From: a virus
Reading direction: 5' to 3' (one strand)
Length of the DNA stretch: 21,932 nucleotides
Virus record (IMG/VR): IMGVR_UViG_3300010354_000780
Span: 1-21,932 of that record
In this document: piece after piece, positions 6,215-13,964 of the stretch
Layout: the number at the start of each line of letters is the position of its first letter
Numbering within the stretch: position 1 is the stretch's first letter
Program-made: the position numbers and the translations under genes
Notes under the pieces: model-generated
Told to the model about the DNA's origin: nothing
Database searches by the model: none
The model's input: only the letters and a program-made list of their open reading frames with translations

Positions 6215-7225
6215 TTAAACGGTTTCTAATTTACCGCAACACACATCACACTGAACTAAACGACCTTCTTGTGTGCTTGTTTTTGTCCAACTTGATTCAA
6301 CACCATTAAACCATTTAATTGCTTCTTCTAATGTAGTGCTATGTAAATTATTGTTGTAAATTAATGGATTTATTTGTTCATTAATGAATCTATGAAATCC
6401 TTTTTTATAAGTTTCTGGTGCAAAACCAAGGTAACAACAAGGATAAACTTTACCATTTGCTGAAATATAAATTGATTTTACTTGTTTTGTAAAACAATTT
6501 AATTTTCTATTTGGGTCATATTCTGGATATGAGTATTTCTTTGTAGAATCATTTTGAAATTGAATTAAACTTTCAATATCTGTATGTCCATTCCATTTAC
6601 CCATTACATGCAATAAATTTCCCTTACGATCAAACACGGGTCCATTGTTTCTTCCATGATCTACTAATTCAAAATCTTTAAATCCATATTCAACGCTTCT
6701 TTGTTTTGCTGATTCAATTTGATGTTTGTTGTGTTCAAATATTATCATTTTCCATACGGCGTATCCACCTTTTGAAATAAATGATTTTGCATTTTCTATA
6801 ATTTTATTGAAATCTGTATCTTGACGATATAAATGATGTGTATCTTCCAAACCATCCAAACAAAAATCAATTTTTATATCTTCCATTTTTCCTAATTCTT
6901 GCCAAAAATCAATATTTCTAGCACTACCATTTGTGCTTATTTGCATAAAAAGGTTTGGTTTAATTTCTTTAAAATATTTGATTATGTCTAAACTTTCTAA
7001 ATTAGAAGTAAAATCTCCAAAATTACCGTTAATTAAAATCATATCTAATTTTTCAATAAAGTTAGGTAGAAATGATTTTTGTATTAGATCTAATGATAAA
7101 CTTGTTTCTTCATATCCACTGTTATACGGAAATCCAAAAACGTTTCTAGGACATCTAGGACAACGTGCATTACATAAACTACTAAATTCCATATGTAAAT
7201 GACGTATTTCTTCATACTTTATCAT
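6215..7225 (-). CDS. Radical SAM enzyme with Cys-rich SPASM-like C-terminus
   Basis: This 336-residue protein contains the radical SAM iron-sulfur motif C18-x3-C22-x2-C25 in 'SSLCNARCPRCPRN'. The radical SAM barrel continues through ISTNGSARNIDFW and IKIDFCLDGL. The C-terminal part holds further cysteines (LNCFTKQ, VYPCCYLGF, VQCDVCCGK) and the phrase 'YISANGKVYPCCY', typical of SPASM or twitch domains that bind auxiliary clusters. SPASM members mostly modify peptides or proteins, so the target may be a protein, but it cannot be read from the sequence. The ATG at 7225 is divergent from the polymerase-like gene at 7300. The gene is AT-rich. Marine phages commonly carry such enzymes without known roles. 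Confidence 0.85.
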   Translation of the reverse strand: MIKYEEIRHLHMEFSSLCNARCPRCPRNVFGFPYNSGYEETSLSLDLIQKSFLPNFIEKLDMILINGNFGDFTSNLESLDIIKYFKEIKPNLFMQISTNGSARNIDFWQELGKMEDIKIDFCLDGLEDTHHLYRQDTDFNKIIENAKSFISKGGYAVWKMIIFEHNKHQIESAKQRSVEYGFKDFELVDHGRNNGPVFDRKGNLLHVMGKWNGHTDIESLIQFQNDSTKKYSYPEYDPNRKLNCFTKQVKSIYISANGKVYPCCYLGFAPETYKKGFHRFINEQINPLIYNNNLHSTTLEEAIKWFNGVESSWTKTSTQEGRLVQCDVCCGKLETV

Positions 7226-7299
7226 TTTTTTATTTACAGTAATTTTTTAATGATAAATTATTATATATCAGGCACAAATAGGCATAAAAGGCAATATCA
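7226..7299. promoter_or_regulatory. Divergent AT-rich intergenic region
   Basis: This 74-base gap separates the minus-strand radical SAM gene from the plus-strand polymerase-like gene. It must contain or adjoin promoters for both, but neither is clear. On the plus strand there are TATTAT/TATATA sequences and an AAAAGG ribosome site before ATG 7300. On the minus strand TGTAAATA (7231-7238) lies too near ATG 7225 to be convincing. Confidence 0.4.
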
Positions 7300-9012
7300 A
7301 TGAAACTACCAGACAATGCACAGGCACAATGTGAACAGCTATTAAAACAATTTAGACGACAAATACCAGATGATGCGGCATATAGTGACCGACTTGTTGA
7401 AGAAATAGAAATCATACTGGGTTTACGATTTACAGAATACTTCTTACAAATCCGTGAAATATTAGATATGACTGATGACTTGCCACATATGACTCGTGGT
7501 AGTGCTGGCAGTAGTCTTGTATGTTGGGCATTGGGTATTACAGATGTTGATCCTATAAAATGGGATATACCACTATCACGATTTTTAAATCCACACCGTG
7601 ATGACTTACCAGACATAGATATAGATTATCCACATTGGGCACAGAGTATAGTTATGGAACGTATATTCAAACGCTGGCCTGGCAAAAGTGCAAGAATTAG
7701 TAATTATGTAACATTCAAAGAAAAAAGTGCCAAGCGTGAAGCCGCAAGACGGTTAGGTGCTACTGGCAGATTGCCTCGTAACTTCAAATATGATGATCTT
7801 GACATTGACATAGGGGAAGCTATTCGTATTGAAAAGAAGTTACTTGGCAAGAAACGAGCCATCTCTAAACATTGTGGTGGCATACTTGTGTTCAAACACA
7901 ATCTACCTAAAAGTCTTATAAACGCAGACAACCAAATACTGTTAGATAAGCACGAAGTAGAAGACCTTGAACACTTAAAAGTTGATGTGTTAGCCAATCG
8001 TGGGTTAAGTCAACTTTATGAAATAGAACCTAATATGGGTTTAGAAGATTATCCTGATTATGATGAGGATACGATAAGATTACTGTGTAATGGTGATGTG
8101 TTAGGTGTTACACAAGGTGAATCACCAGCAATGCGTAGACTGTTTCGTGCAATACAACCAAAGTCACGCAGTGATTGTGTATTTGCCACAGCACTTATTC
8201 GTCCTGTTGCAACTACTGGAAGACAGAAAGCCAGTTTCTTTCACGATTGGACAGAGAAACGATTAGAAGAAAGTATTGTATATGAAGATGATGCTATCAA
8301 AAAGATAAGCAAACTTATTGGTTGTGATATCTATGAAGCAGATATGTATCGTCGTGCATTTGCAAAAAAGAATGAAGAAAAAGTATATGAGTTTATGCAC
8401 CGTATGGGCACACACCCAAACAAAGGTGCCATTGTAGATGAATTGTATCAACTTGGAAACTTTGGTTTATGCCGTGCCCACGCCGTAAATCTTGGTAGAT
8501 TGATATGGGCATTAGCATACCAAAAAGCACATAATCCAAAAGCATTTTGGGCTGCGTGTCTTAAACATTGCGAAGGTAGTTATCGTCGTTGGGTGTATAA
8601 ATGTGAAGCAAAACGTGCTGGATGGGACTTACGTGATTTAGGATACAATTATAGTTTATTAAATGACCCAATATGGGAATATCGTAAGTATGGTTGGTGG
8701 GGTAATCACGAGTTTCTACCAAATTTTTACTGTGCTAATCAGTATCTAGACAAGTTTGAGTTTGCTGGTCTTGTTGCCAATGGTCGTGTATTCAAAGGTG
8801 AAGGCGGAAAATATATTACATTCTTAACTTTAGGCATAGATAATGGAAAATATATTGACTTGCTTGTTAAAGGTCCAGTAGCATATCATGATTATGATGT
8901 TGTATGTGGTATAGGCAAAGTAAAAACAAGCAACGGTAGCCAATACATAGAGTGTCAAGCAGTTAGGACGTTTAAGTTAGAAAAATATGCAACTAAAAAT
9001 AACTCTGTGTAA
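7300..9012 (+). CDS. PHP-less family C (DnaE-like) DNA polymerase core
   Basis: This 570-residue protein matches bacterial DNA polymerase III alpha from just after the PHP domain. Visible landmarks are TEYFLQIREIL (45-55), TRGSAGSSLVCWALGITDVD (65-84), SRFLNPHRDDLPDIDIDY (93-110) with the catalytic D-x-D-x-D at 105-109, KHCGGILVF (190-198), HLKVDVL with the third Asp at 229, IYEADMYRRAFAKKN (344-358) and RAHAVNLGRLIWALAYQKAH (392-411). Residues about 487-560 look like an OB fold. Palm, thumb and fingers are thus present with all three metal-binding Asp. The PHP domain (about 270 residues in E. coli DnaE) and the tau-binding end are missing, so it is about half the usual length and has no visible proofreading domain. 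The start is ATG 7300 with AAAAGG upstream. It may be a replicative or repair polymerase; activity is unproven. Confidence 0.85.
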   Translation: MKLPDNAQAQCEQLLKQFRRQIPDDAAYSDRLVEEIEIILGLRFTEYFLQIREILDMTDDLPHMTRGSAGSSLVCWALGITDVDPIKWDIPLSRFLNPHRDDLPDIDIDYPHWAQSIVMERIFKRWPGKSARISNYVTFKEKSAKREAARRLGATGRLPRNFKYDDLDIDIGEAIRIEKKLLGKKRAISKHCGGILVFKHNLPKSLINADNQILLDKHEVEDLEHLKVDVLANRGLSQLYEIEPNMGLEDYPDYDEDTIRLLCNGDVLGVTQGESPAMRRLFRAIQPKSRSDCVFATALIRPVATTGRQKASFFHDWTEKRLEESIVYEDDAIKKISKLIGCDIYEADMYRRAFAKKNEEKVYEFMHRMGTHPNKGAIVDELYQLGNFGLCRAHAVNLGRLIWALAYQKAHNPKAFWAACLKHCEGSYRRWVYKCEAKRAGWDLRDLGYNYSLLNDPIWEYRKYGWWGNHEFLPNFYCANQYLDKFEFAGLVANGRVFKGEGGKYITFLTLGIDNGKYIDLLVKGPVAYHDYDVVCGIGKVKTSNGSQYIECQAVRTFKLEKYATKNNSV

Positions 9013-9868
9013 TCCGCAAAATCAAAAAGATGAATATGATTTATTTTTTAATTTAGATGATAACATTCTTGTTAAAAAATGGGCACGTAAATTAGTTACA
9101 GCACAAAAACAGTATTCTATAGATGATCGTAAAAGATTTTATGGATTTAATAGTTTTGAAGAAGAAGTTGTAAAAGCAACAAATTATATTAATGAATGCA
9201 TTACCATTATCAATAATGATAAACCAATAATAGATAGAAAGTTTGATTCAATTTATGATACTGATACCTTAAATTACTTACACCATATATTTGAGATATA
9301 TCACGGTCTATTAGATAAACAAGATCATGATTTTTGGAATAATGCAAAAACAGAAACAAAAATAGCACTTGCCAATTTAAACATTGCAGTTCACAGAGTT
9401 GAAAATGTAATTTATGGTAATAATAAAAGATTTACAATAACTTATTTTGGATTACCAAAAACTGATTTTTTAACAAAAAATGATTATAGTTTTTTTACAA
9501 GAGAATACAAATTTGGAGATATTTTTATAAATTATGTAGAAATTGGAAAAACTATAGAAGACTTATGGCGTGATAAAGATGAATACATTGAACCAGAAGC
9601 ATTTCAACCATTTTGTAGATTTTCTGCAGATTTTACAGTAAAATTTTATGATGAAGATATCAATACTGTAAAAAATATAATGGAATCATGTTCCAAATAT
9701 TTTAATGAAAAGAAAAAATTTTTTAATAGTTTAGGTTATAAAAAATTAGAAAAAAAGTTATTACCAGGATTGCCAAAAATAGGAAGTTTAGTTTATAATA
9801 ATAAACTAGAAGTAATTAAAAATATTGAATCTAGACAAATGATAAAATTAGTTATTTTGTTGCCTTAA
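8987..9868 (+). CDS. Unknown 293-residue protein downstream of the polymerase core
   Basis: This protein is not recognised. It is rich in Lys, Asn, Tyr and Phe, mostly helical in the first 160 residues (YLHHIFEIYHGLL, TKIALANLNIAVHRVENVIY). A more beta-rich part follows (RFTITYFGLP, YKFGDIFINYVEIGKTIEDL, FCRFSADFTVKFYDED). The 'F-I-N-Y-V-E-I-G-K-T ... P-F-C-R-F-S-A-D-F' region looks like a conserved core, and I think relatives exist in marine myophages. ATG 8987 lies 26 bases inside the end of the polymerase-like gene, so the two are probably co-translated. Its end overlaps the helicase gene on the other strand by 17 bases. It is more AT-rich than the polymerase gene. A partner role is possible but unsupported by motifs. 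Confidence 0.65.
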   Translation: MQLKITLCNPQNQKDEYDLFFNLDDNILVKKWARKLVTAQKQYSIDDRKRFYGFNSFEEEVVKATNYINECITIINNDKPIIDRKFDSIYDTDTLNYLHHIFEIYHGLLDKQDHDFWNNAKTETKIALANLNIAVHRVENVIYGNNKRFTITYFGLPKTDFLTKNDYSFFTREYKFGDIFINYVEIGKTIEDLWRDKDEYIEPEAFQPFCRFSADFTVKFYDEDINTVKNIMESCSKYFNEKKKFFNSLGYKKLEKKLLPGLPKIGSLVYNNKLEVIKNIESRQMIKLVILLP

Positions 9869-11258
9869 TATTATTAAGCATTTGTCGCAATACAGTGCTA
9901 TTAACATCTGCTTGTATCTTGCCTGGTTGATCTTCGGGCACAGCATCAGTTGATGGTTTAACATTACTGCCACCCTTAATGCTTGCAAAGATACTGCTAC
10001 TTTGTTTCTTAAATTGTTGATAATCTGGATCTTCTGCAAGGTCACGAATACGCAGACTATCAATATCAAACTCTAACTCAATCTTTTGTCCAACGCCACT
10101 TGACGAACGTGTTTTCATAAGTTGTAGTTGATACTTGCCATGTTCACGCATACTACGGCTTGTAAAGATACCAAATAAGTTATCAGCAGTATTAATCTTG
10201 GAAATACCACCACTAATATGGCTGTGGTCAAACTCAACTTCTTCTACAGATGCACGGTTCAATTGTGACGCCGTAACAAGTAATATATCCATTTCTTTTG
10301 CAAAGTTACGTATTTCTTCACTTACATACTTGTCCTTGACGAACAAATCACTTGGACTTACTTTAGCACTAACTGGCATAAGCAAGTCAAGATAGTCTAT
10401 CATAACAAAATCTACACGACGACCTGTTCTAATTTGTAGTTCTTTGATATATGAACGGACATCGTTAATATTGCTTTGTGCTGGCATATACTTAATTTGC
10501 AATCTACCACTTTTTTTACCAAGCATTTTGACTTTGACTTCAATATCTTCGATGCTTTTGAATATATCACGAGATGGTGTATTAGTAAGCATACCATCAA
10601 TACGCATAGCAGTAAGTTCTTCGCTCAATTCAAGTGTAATATAAACGCCATTAAGACCAGCAAGTATCCAGTTACATGCTATGTTCTGCATAAACAGTGA
10701 CTTACCGCTACCACTGCCACCAGCAAAGATATTCAATTCACCACGATTAAAACCACCAAATAGTTTTTTGTCGAGTGTTACCCAACCACTACTTGTTTGA
10801 CCATTATTGTCCTTAATTTTAGTCAATCGTGCTATAGGGTCTGCAAAGTAATCTGTTCCTAAATCTTTTGTAAGACTAATTTGCACTGCATCTTTAATAA
10901 TCTTTTCTACAGGATCAAAATCACCCTTCTCAAGCATATCTGCGGCTTTAAGAATAGCACGCTCTAATTCTTTTTGTTTGGTAAAACCTTCAAACTCTTC
11001 TAAGAACCAACTTGTATGGTCATCGGTCATACCAGGTATAGACTGAAAACTATTATCCGTTGCCGCATTAATTTGTTCGTGCAGTGGCATAATAGTATGT
11101 TTTTCACAATGTTCTTTGATAAACTTTGCAGCACCTTGCAAACTACGGTCAAAGTTGTTTGGATTGAAAATATTTTGGACACGCACATAACTTTGTGGGT
11201 CTGCCAACATCATTTCAATGAATAGTTTTTGAACTTGGGTATCGTAATTTTTAGACAT
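9852..11258 (-). CDS. 41: Replicative DNA helicase, DnaB-like, T4 gp41 type
   Basis: This 468-residue protein is close in length to T4 gp41 (475). The N-terminal helical domain (about 1-150) precedes a RecA-like ATPase. Walker A is GGSGSGKS (180-187, Lys186). LELSEELTAMRID follows. Walker B is VDFVMIDYLDLL with Asp288. TASQLNRAS is the sensor segment, and KTRSSSGVGQ lies near the arginine-finger end. It would unwind DNA 5' to 3' at the fork together with the gp61-type primase encoded upstream in the same operon. The last 60 residues are a Pro/Asp/Gln-rich tail, possibly for partner contacts. The start is ATG 11258. A weak TATTAT/TATAGT lies upstream in the 43-base gap, so it may also have its own promoter. 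Confidence 0.93.
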   Translation of the reverse strand: MSKNYDTQVQKLFIEMMLADPQSYVRVQNIFNPNNFDRSLQGAAKFIKEHCEKHTIMPLHEQINAATDNSFQSIPGMTDDHTSWFLEEFEGFTKQKELERAILKAADMLEKGDFDPVEKIIKDAVQISLTKDLGTDYFADPIARLTKIKDNNGQTSSGWVTLDKKLFGGFNRGELNIFAGGSGSGKSLFMQNIACNWILAGLNGVYITLELSEELTAMRIDGMLTNTPSRDIFKSIEDIEVKVKMLGKKSGRLQIKYMPAQSNINDVRSYIKELQIRTGRRVDFVMIDYLDLLMPVSAKVSPSDLFVKDKYVSEEIRNFAKEMDILLVTASQLNRASVEEVEFDHSHISGGISKINTADNLFGIFTSRSMREHGKYQLQLMKTRSSSGVGQKIELEFDIDSLRIRDLAEDPDYQQFKKQSSSIFASIKGGSNVKPSTDAVPEDQPGKIQADVNSTVLRQMLNNIKATK

Positions 11259-11301
11259 CTTTCTTGATTTTACTATAATACAATAAGAGATTTCAATATT
11301 T

Positions 11302-12111
11302 TTATAATTTAATAGCTAAATTAATAAACTTTTTGTTATTTTCATAAAAATAAGCATAAAAATCCTTTAAATCAAAATCATCTTCAAAATTTAATGACAA
11401 TTTGTTCAATAAATTGTAAGTTGTGCTACTAAACAAATCATACGAAAAAAAATTTTCAAAATCAAAAACAAAATCTTCTTGATTAATCTGTAAATTTTGA
11501 AAAGAATTAAACATATTTTTAATACCTATATCAATATTTTTGTTCAAAATTAATCTTTTAATGTTTTTAAGTTTATTTTTTTGAATCATTTTAAGAATTT
11601 TTTGTTTGTTATTATTTTTTCCATTAATTGCTGAATTAAAAAATTTTTCAAATTCTTCGTCTTTTTCATCATACATTGATAAAAGTTTTTCTTTTGTAAT
11701 ATCAGCAATTAATTCAATATATTTTTCTTTAAATAAAATAAAAATTGAAAATGAATTTGTAAATAATTTTTTTACTTCATTAACACCTTGATAGTGTGAT
11801 AATCTAATTGGTGGTTGTAGTTTATTAAAATTTATTTTTTCATGTAAATTTTGTAAAATATAATCTTTTTTACTTTCCTCATTCATATTCATCCACATAT
11901 TAAATTCATAATATCCGTGTAATCCATTTATAGGTTCAATAATATGCGCATGAGCCGTTTTGTTTTCATTATTAAATATTTCTTTGTTAGATATATTAAA
12001 ATATTTTTGACATTCCTTTGTATTATGTAACATATGATATAAAGTGCTACCAAAAGTTCCACTTGCATAATGTATAAAAATTAATGGTGTTTTGAATATA
12101 AATTCTATCAT
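11302..12111 (-). CDS. Unknown protein, sulfotransferase-like architecture (family member 2 of 3)
   Basis: This 269-residue protein begins with a hydrophobic strand and loop, LIFIHYASGTFGSTLYHML. It then has IRLSHYQGVNEV followed by a strand and an acidic helix start, FSIFILFKEKYIELI. The order matches the proteins at 71-748 and 18439-19179: strand, Gly/Ser loop and small helix; histidine motif; strand ending before E-(Y/F/K). The C-terminal half is Lys/Asn/Phe-rich and low in complexity. It lies between the primase and helicase genes, starting 7 bases after the primase stop. It is strikingly more AT-rich than either, as expected of a later insertion into a core operon. The function is unknown; a sulfotransferase-fold enzyme is the best guess and the loop is degenerate. 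Confidence 0.65.
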   Translation of the reverse strand: MIEFIFKTPLIFIHYASGTFGSTLYHMLHNTKECQKYFNISNKEIFNNENKTAHAHIIEPINGLHGYYEFNMWMNMNEESKKDYILQNLHEKINFNKLQPPIRLSHYQGVNEVKKLFTNSFSIFILFKEKYIELIADITKEKLLSMYDEKDEEFEKFFNSAINGKNNNKQKILKMIQKNKLKNIKRLILNKNIDIGIKNMFNSFQNLQINQEDFVFDFENFFSYDLFSSTTYNLLNKLSLNFEDDFDLKDFYAYFYENNKKFINLAIKL

Positions 12112-12118
12112 AAAATCA

Positions 12119-13117
12119 TTACTTAATTTTTTTCATCATTAATTTTATTTTAAGACTATTACTTTGCTGAGATTTAATTATACTTTGCATTGTAAACACA
12201 TGACCATACTTAGCAACTGCATCTGCAACATCTTTTATATTAGGTTCCCATTCTGGAAATGCCACACTCCAACCATATTTTAATGCCGCATAAATCATTT
12301 TTTTGCCAGCTTCATCACGGTCAGGAACTACAATAATATCACGGTCAAGTGTTTCAATAACTTCTGCTTGAACATCATTTATTTCGTTACTACAAATAGC
12401 AATAGCATTAATTGCAACTGCATCTAACAAACCTTCTACTACAATACAAAACTTGGCATTGTGTTGTTGCTTGTCATATCCCCAAACAAGATTACTTGGA
12501 TAGTTACTGAAATACTTAATTTTCTTTTTACCATCTACAAATAATCTACCACTATATCCCATAGGTTTGTTTTGCCAAGTAAATGGAATTAATACACGGT
12601 CACGTAGTGATGCTTGATCTGTCCAGTAGAATTGGTCAATTTTATCACCAAACCCACGACTATCAAGATAATTAATAGCTGCTTCTAAACTATTATAATC
12701 TTCTTCAGTAATATGACCATCATTTAACCAACTTGTTATTGGACGACCAGGACACGGTTCACGTGCTTCATATGTTGGTAATTCACGTTGTTCAATAACG
12801 CCAGATTCTGTAGTTTCTTGACTTATTGCGAATAGCGCAAGACGACCTATTACTTCTTCGTCAAACCCAATCCATACCATCCAACGCCGCATTTTATAAC
12901 TTAAACGACGACCTGGCTGCCAACCTGTAGTAAAATGACAATTAAAACAGTGATAATTCACTCCACCTTCTGGTGTAACGTGAATACCACCACGACCACG
13001 AGTATCAGCATTGTGCCCAAGGTGATGACAGCATGGTGCATTAAAACTTATCCATCCACTTGGTGAAGTTTTACGCTTCCACGGCAAATGTGACAATACT
13101 TGGTCAGTAATTTCCAT
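12119..13117 (-). CDS. 61: DNA primase, T4 gp61 type
   Basis: This 332-residue protein has the primase layout. An N-terminal zinc finger has ligands among C29, C30, H31/H32, C57 and C60 (PCCHHLGH ... YHCFNCHF). A helical linker follows, then a TOPRIM domain with E228 in VVEGLLDAVA and D266/D268 in VVPDRDEAGK. Between them, 'DRVLIPFTW ... GYSGRLF' is typical of bacterial and phage primases. It would make RNA primers for lagging-strand synthesis with the gp41-type helicase encoded downstream. The ATG at 13117 lies 6 bases after a perfect -10 box and has no Shine-Dalgarno sequence, pointing to a leaderless transcript. The C-terminus is a Lys-rich tail (LKIKLMMKKIK). Confidence 0.92.
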   Translation of the reverse strand: MEITDQVLSHLPWKRKTSPSGWISFNAPCCHHLGHNADTRGRGGIHVTPEGGVNYHCFNCHFTTGWQPGRRLSYKMRRWMVWIGFDEEVIGRLALFAISQETTESGVIEQRELPTYEAREPCPGRPITSWLNDGHITEEDYNSLEAAINYLDSRGFGDKIDQFYWTDQASLRDRVLIPFTWQNKPMGYSGRLFVDGKKKIKYFSNYPSNLVWGYDKQQHNAKFCIVVEGLLDAVAINAIAICSNEINDVQAEVIETLDRDIIVVPDRDEAGKKMIYAALKYGWSVAFPEWEPNIKDVADAVAKYGHVFTMQSIIKSQQSNSLKIKLMMKKIK

Positions 13118-13123
13118 TTGGTT

Positions 13124-13152
13124 ATTATATCAAATGTATATTAATTTGTCAA
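13124..13152 (-). promoter_or_regulatory. Perfect-consensus sigma-70 promoter for the primase operon
   Basis: On the minus strand, TTGACA (13147-13152), a 17-base spacer (13130-13146) and TATAAT (13124-13129) are all exact consensus, followed by 6 bases and ATG 13117. Transcription starting about 7 bases after the -10 would begin at the ATG. The -35 box overlaps the stop codon of the structural gene upstream. This is a strong host-RNA-polymerase (early) promoter. Confidence 0.9.
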
Positions 13153-13937
13153 GGACGATAGTAGATATAATTCATAGTGCCACTAACTTGTGAAACCTTG
13201 AATCTTACAGCACGATATTTGCCTTGGAAATTAAAATAGTTTGTTCCACTGACATTTGCACAGTTTGCATAACTTACAGTAGTAAAACTATTGGCATTTA
13301 TAACTGATGCTGCATCCATACTTGCTTGTAGTTGTATGTTACCTGTAAAAGCATTTGATTGATACTGAACAGTTTGATAAACAGCACTGCCACGAACATA
13401 ATTGGCTGTAAGAAAACTACTTGTATATGCGACATTTACATAATTTGTATCGCTGTTATTGCTATATGTAAAACTATTGGCATTATAACTTGGTGTAAAT
13501 TCTGGATATACACCATCTTGTATTCGTGCTTGTCCTTGTGCTTGATAGTTGTCATCACTGTAAACAATTTCTTGTTCACCTTCACCATTAGTTGCAACTA
13601 TGCTGTAATTATATAATCCACCATTTATATTATCTAATAAACTACCTTCAATTAGACAAGTAGCAACACCTGTGCTACTGTAAACAAGATCTAAATTACG
13701 ACTAAACACTAATTCTTTTGTAGTCGGATCAATTAAATTAAATAAAACTGTGCTTTGTAAAAGGCTCACAGGTTTTTGGTCATTATTCTTGATAACGAAC
13801 TTAAATCTATTATCTACACCTTTATAAATTTGTAGAGGCTTTGCGTAAAACAACTGATTCTCCCTGTGTAGCGCAAGGTCACTATTCTTAACAACATTTA
13901 TAATTTGTGGATATAAATAACCTGAAATTTGCTGCAA
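13149..13937 (-). CDS. Virion structural protein, possibly baseplate or fibre (BppU-like N-terminus)
   Basis: This 262-residue protein is beta-rich and full of Asn, Ser, Tyr and Thr. Residues about 40-115 (NRFKFVIKNNDQKPVSL ... GGLYNYSIVATNGEG) look like the immunoglobulin-like N-terminal domain of phage baseplate upper proteins. The pattern is 'F-x-F-x-I ... kP-v-x-L-x-x-x-t-v-x-F-x-l ... G-x-Y-x-Y-x-I'. The C-terminal half (TYSNNSDTNYVNVAYTSSFL ... RAVRFKVSQVSG) resembles a binding or jelly-roll domain. The start is TTG 13937: a stop codon lies immediately upstream in frame and AAAAGG precedes it. An AATAAATA late-promoter-like motif lies 19 bases upstream. The assignment is by composition and weak pattern only. 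Confidence 0.7.
   Translation of the reverse strand: MQQISGYLYPQIINVVKNSDLALHRENQLFYAKPLQIYKGVDNRFKFVIKNNDQKPVSLLQSTVLFNLIDPTTKELVFSRNLDLVYSSTGVATCLIEGSLLDNINGGLYNYSIVATNGEGEQEIVYSDDNYQAQGQARIQDGVYPEFTPSYNANSFTYSNNSDTNYVNVAYTSSFLTANYVRGSAVYQTVQYQSNAFTGNIQLQASMDAASVINANSFTTVSYANCANVSGTNYFNFQGKYRAVRFKVSQVSGTMNYIYYRP
13912..13919 (+). promoter_or_regulatory. Exact TATAAATA on the plus strand, possible late promoter
   Basis: This exact late-promoter consensus faces the plus-strand gene at 13965, 45 bases upstream. It lies inside the start of the minus-strand structural gene, where it encodes Gly-Tyr-Leu-Tyr, so it may be chance in AT-rich coding DNA. Confidence 0.3.
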
Positions 13938-13957
13938 TTAAATGGACCTTTTAGAAT
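13929..13957 (+). promoter_or_regulatory. Sigma-70-like promoter giving a probable leaderless mRNA
   Basis: TTGCTG (13929-13934), a 17-base spacer (13935-13951) and TAGAAT (13952-13957) are followed by 7 bases and ATG 13965. No ribosome site precedes that ATG. The -10 region overlaps the oppositely directed late-like motif at 13957-13964. The box match is moderate. Confidence 0.45.
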
Positions 13958-13964
13958 ATTTATT
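13957..13964 (-). promoter_or_regulatory. Late-promoter-like motif AATAAATA
   Basis: On the minus strand AATAAATA lies 19 bases before the TTG start of the structural gene, with the AAAAGG ribosome site between. It sits base-to-base against the ATG of the divergent plus-strand gene. Confidence 0.45.

Noticed and set aside
7231-7238. TGTAAATA on the minus strand before the radical SAM gene, one mismatch from the late consensus
   Set aside because: It lies only 5 bases before ATG 7225 in AT-rich DNA, leaving no room for a normal late leader. It is not listed as a promoter.
7230-7997. Minus-strand open frames opposite the start of the polymerase-like gene
   Set aside because: These are Ser/Arg/Cys-rich shadows of a strand with clear DnaE motifs; there is no independent evidence.
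9872-9887. Inverted repeat CTTAAT-ATT-ATTAAG near the convergent ends of the 293-residue gene and the helicase gene
   Set aside because: The stem is short and all but one pair are A-T, with no T-run after it. It lies inside the helicase coding end and is not a credible terminator.
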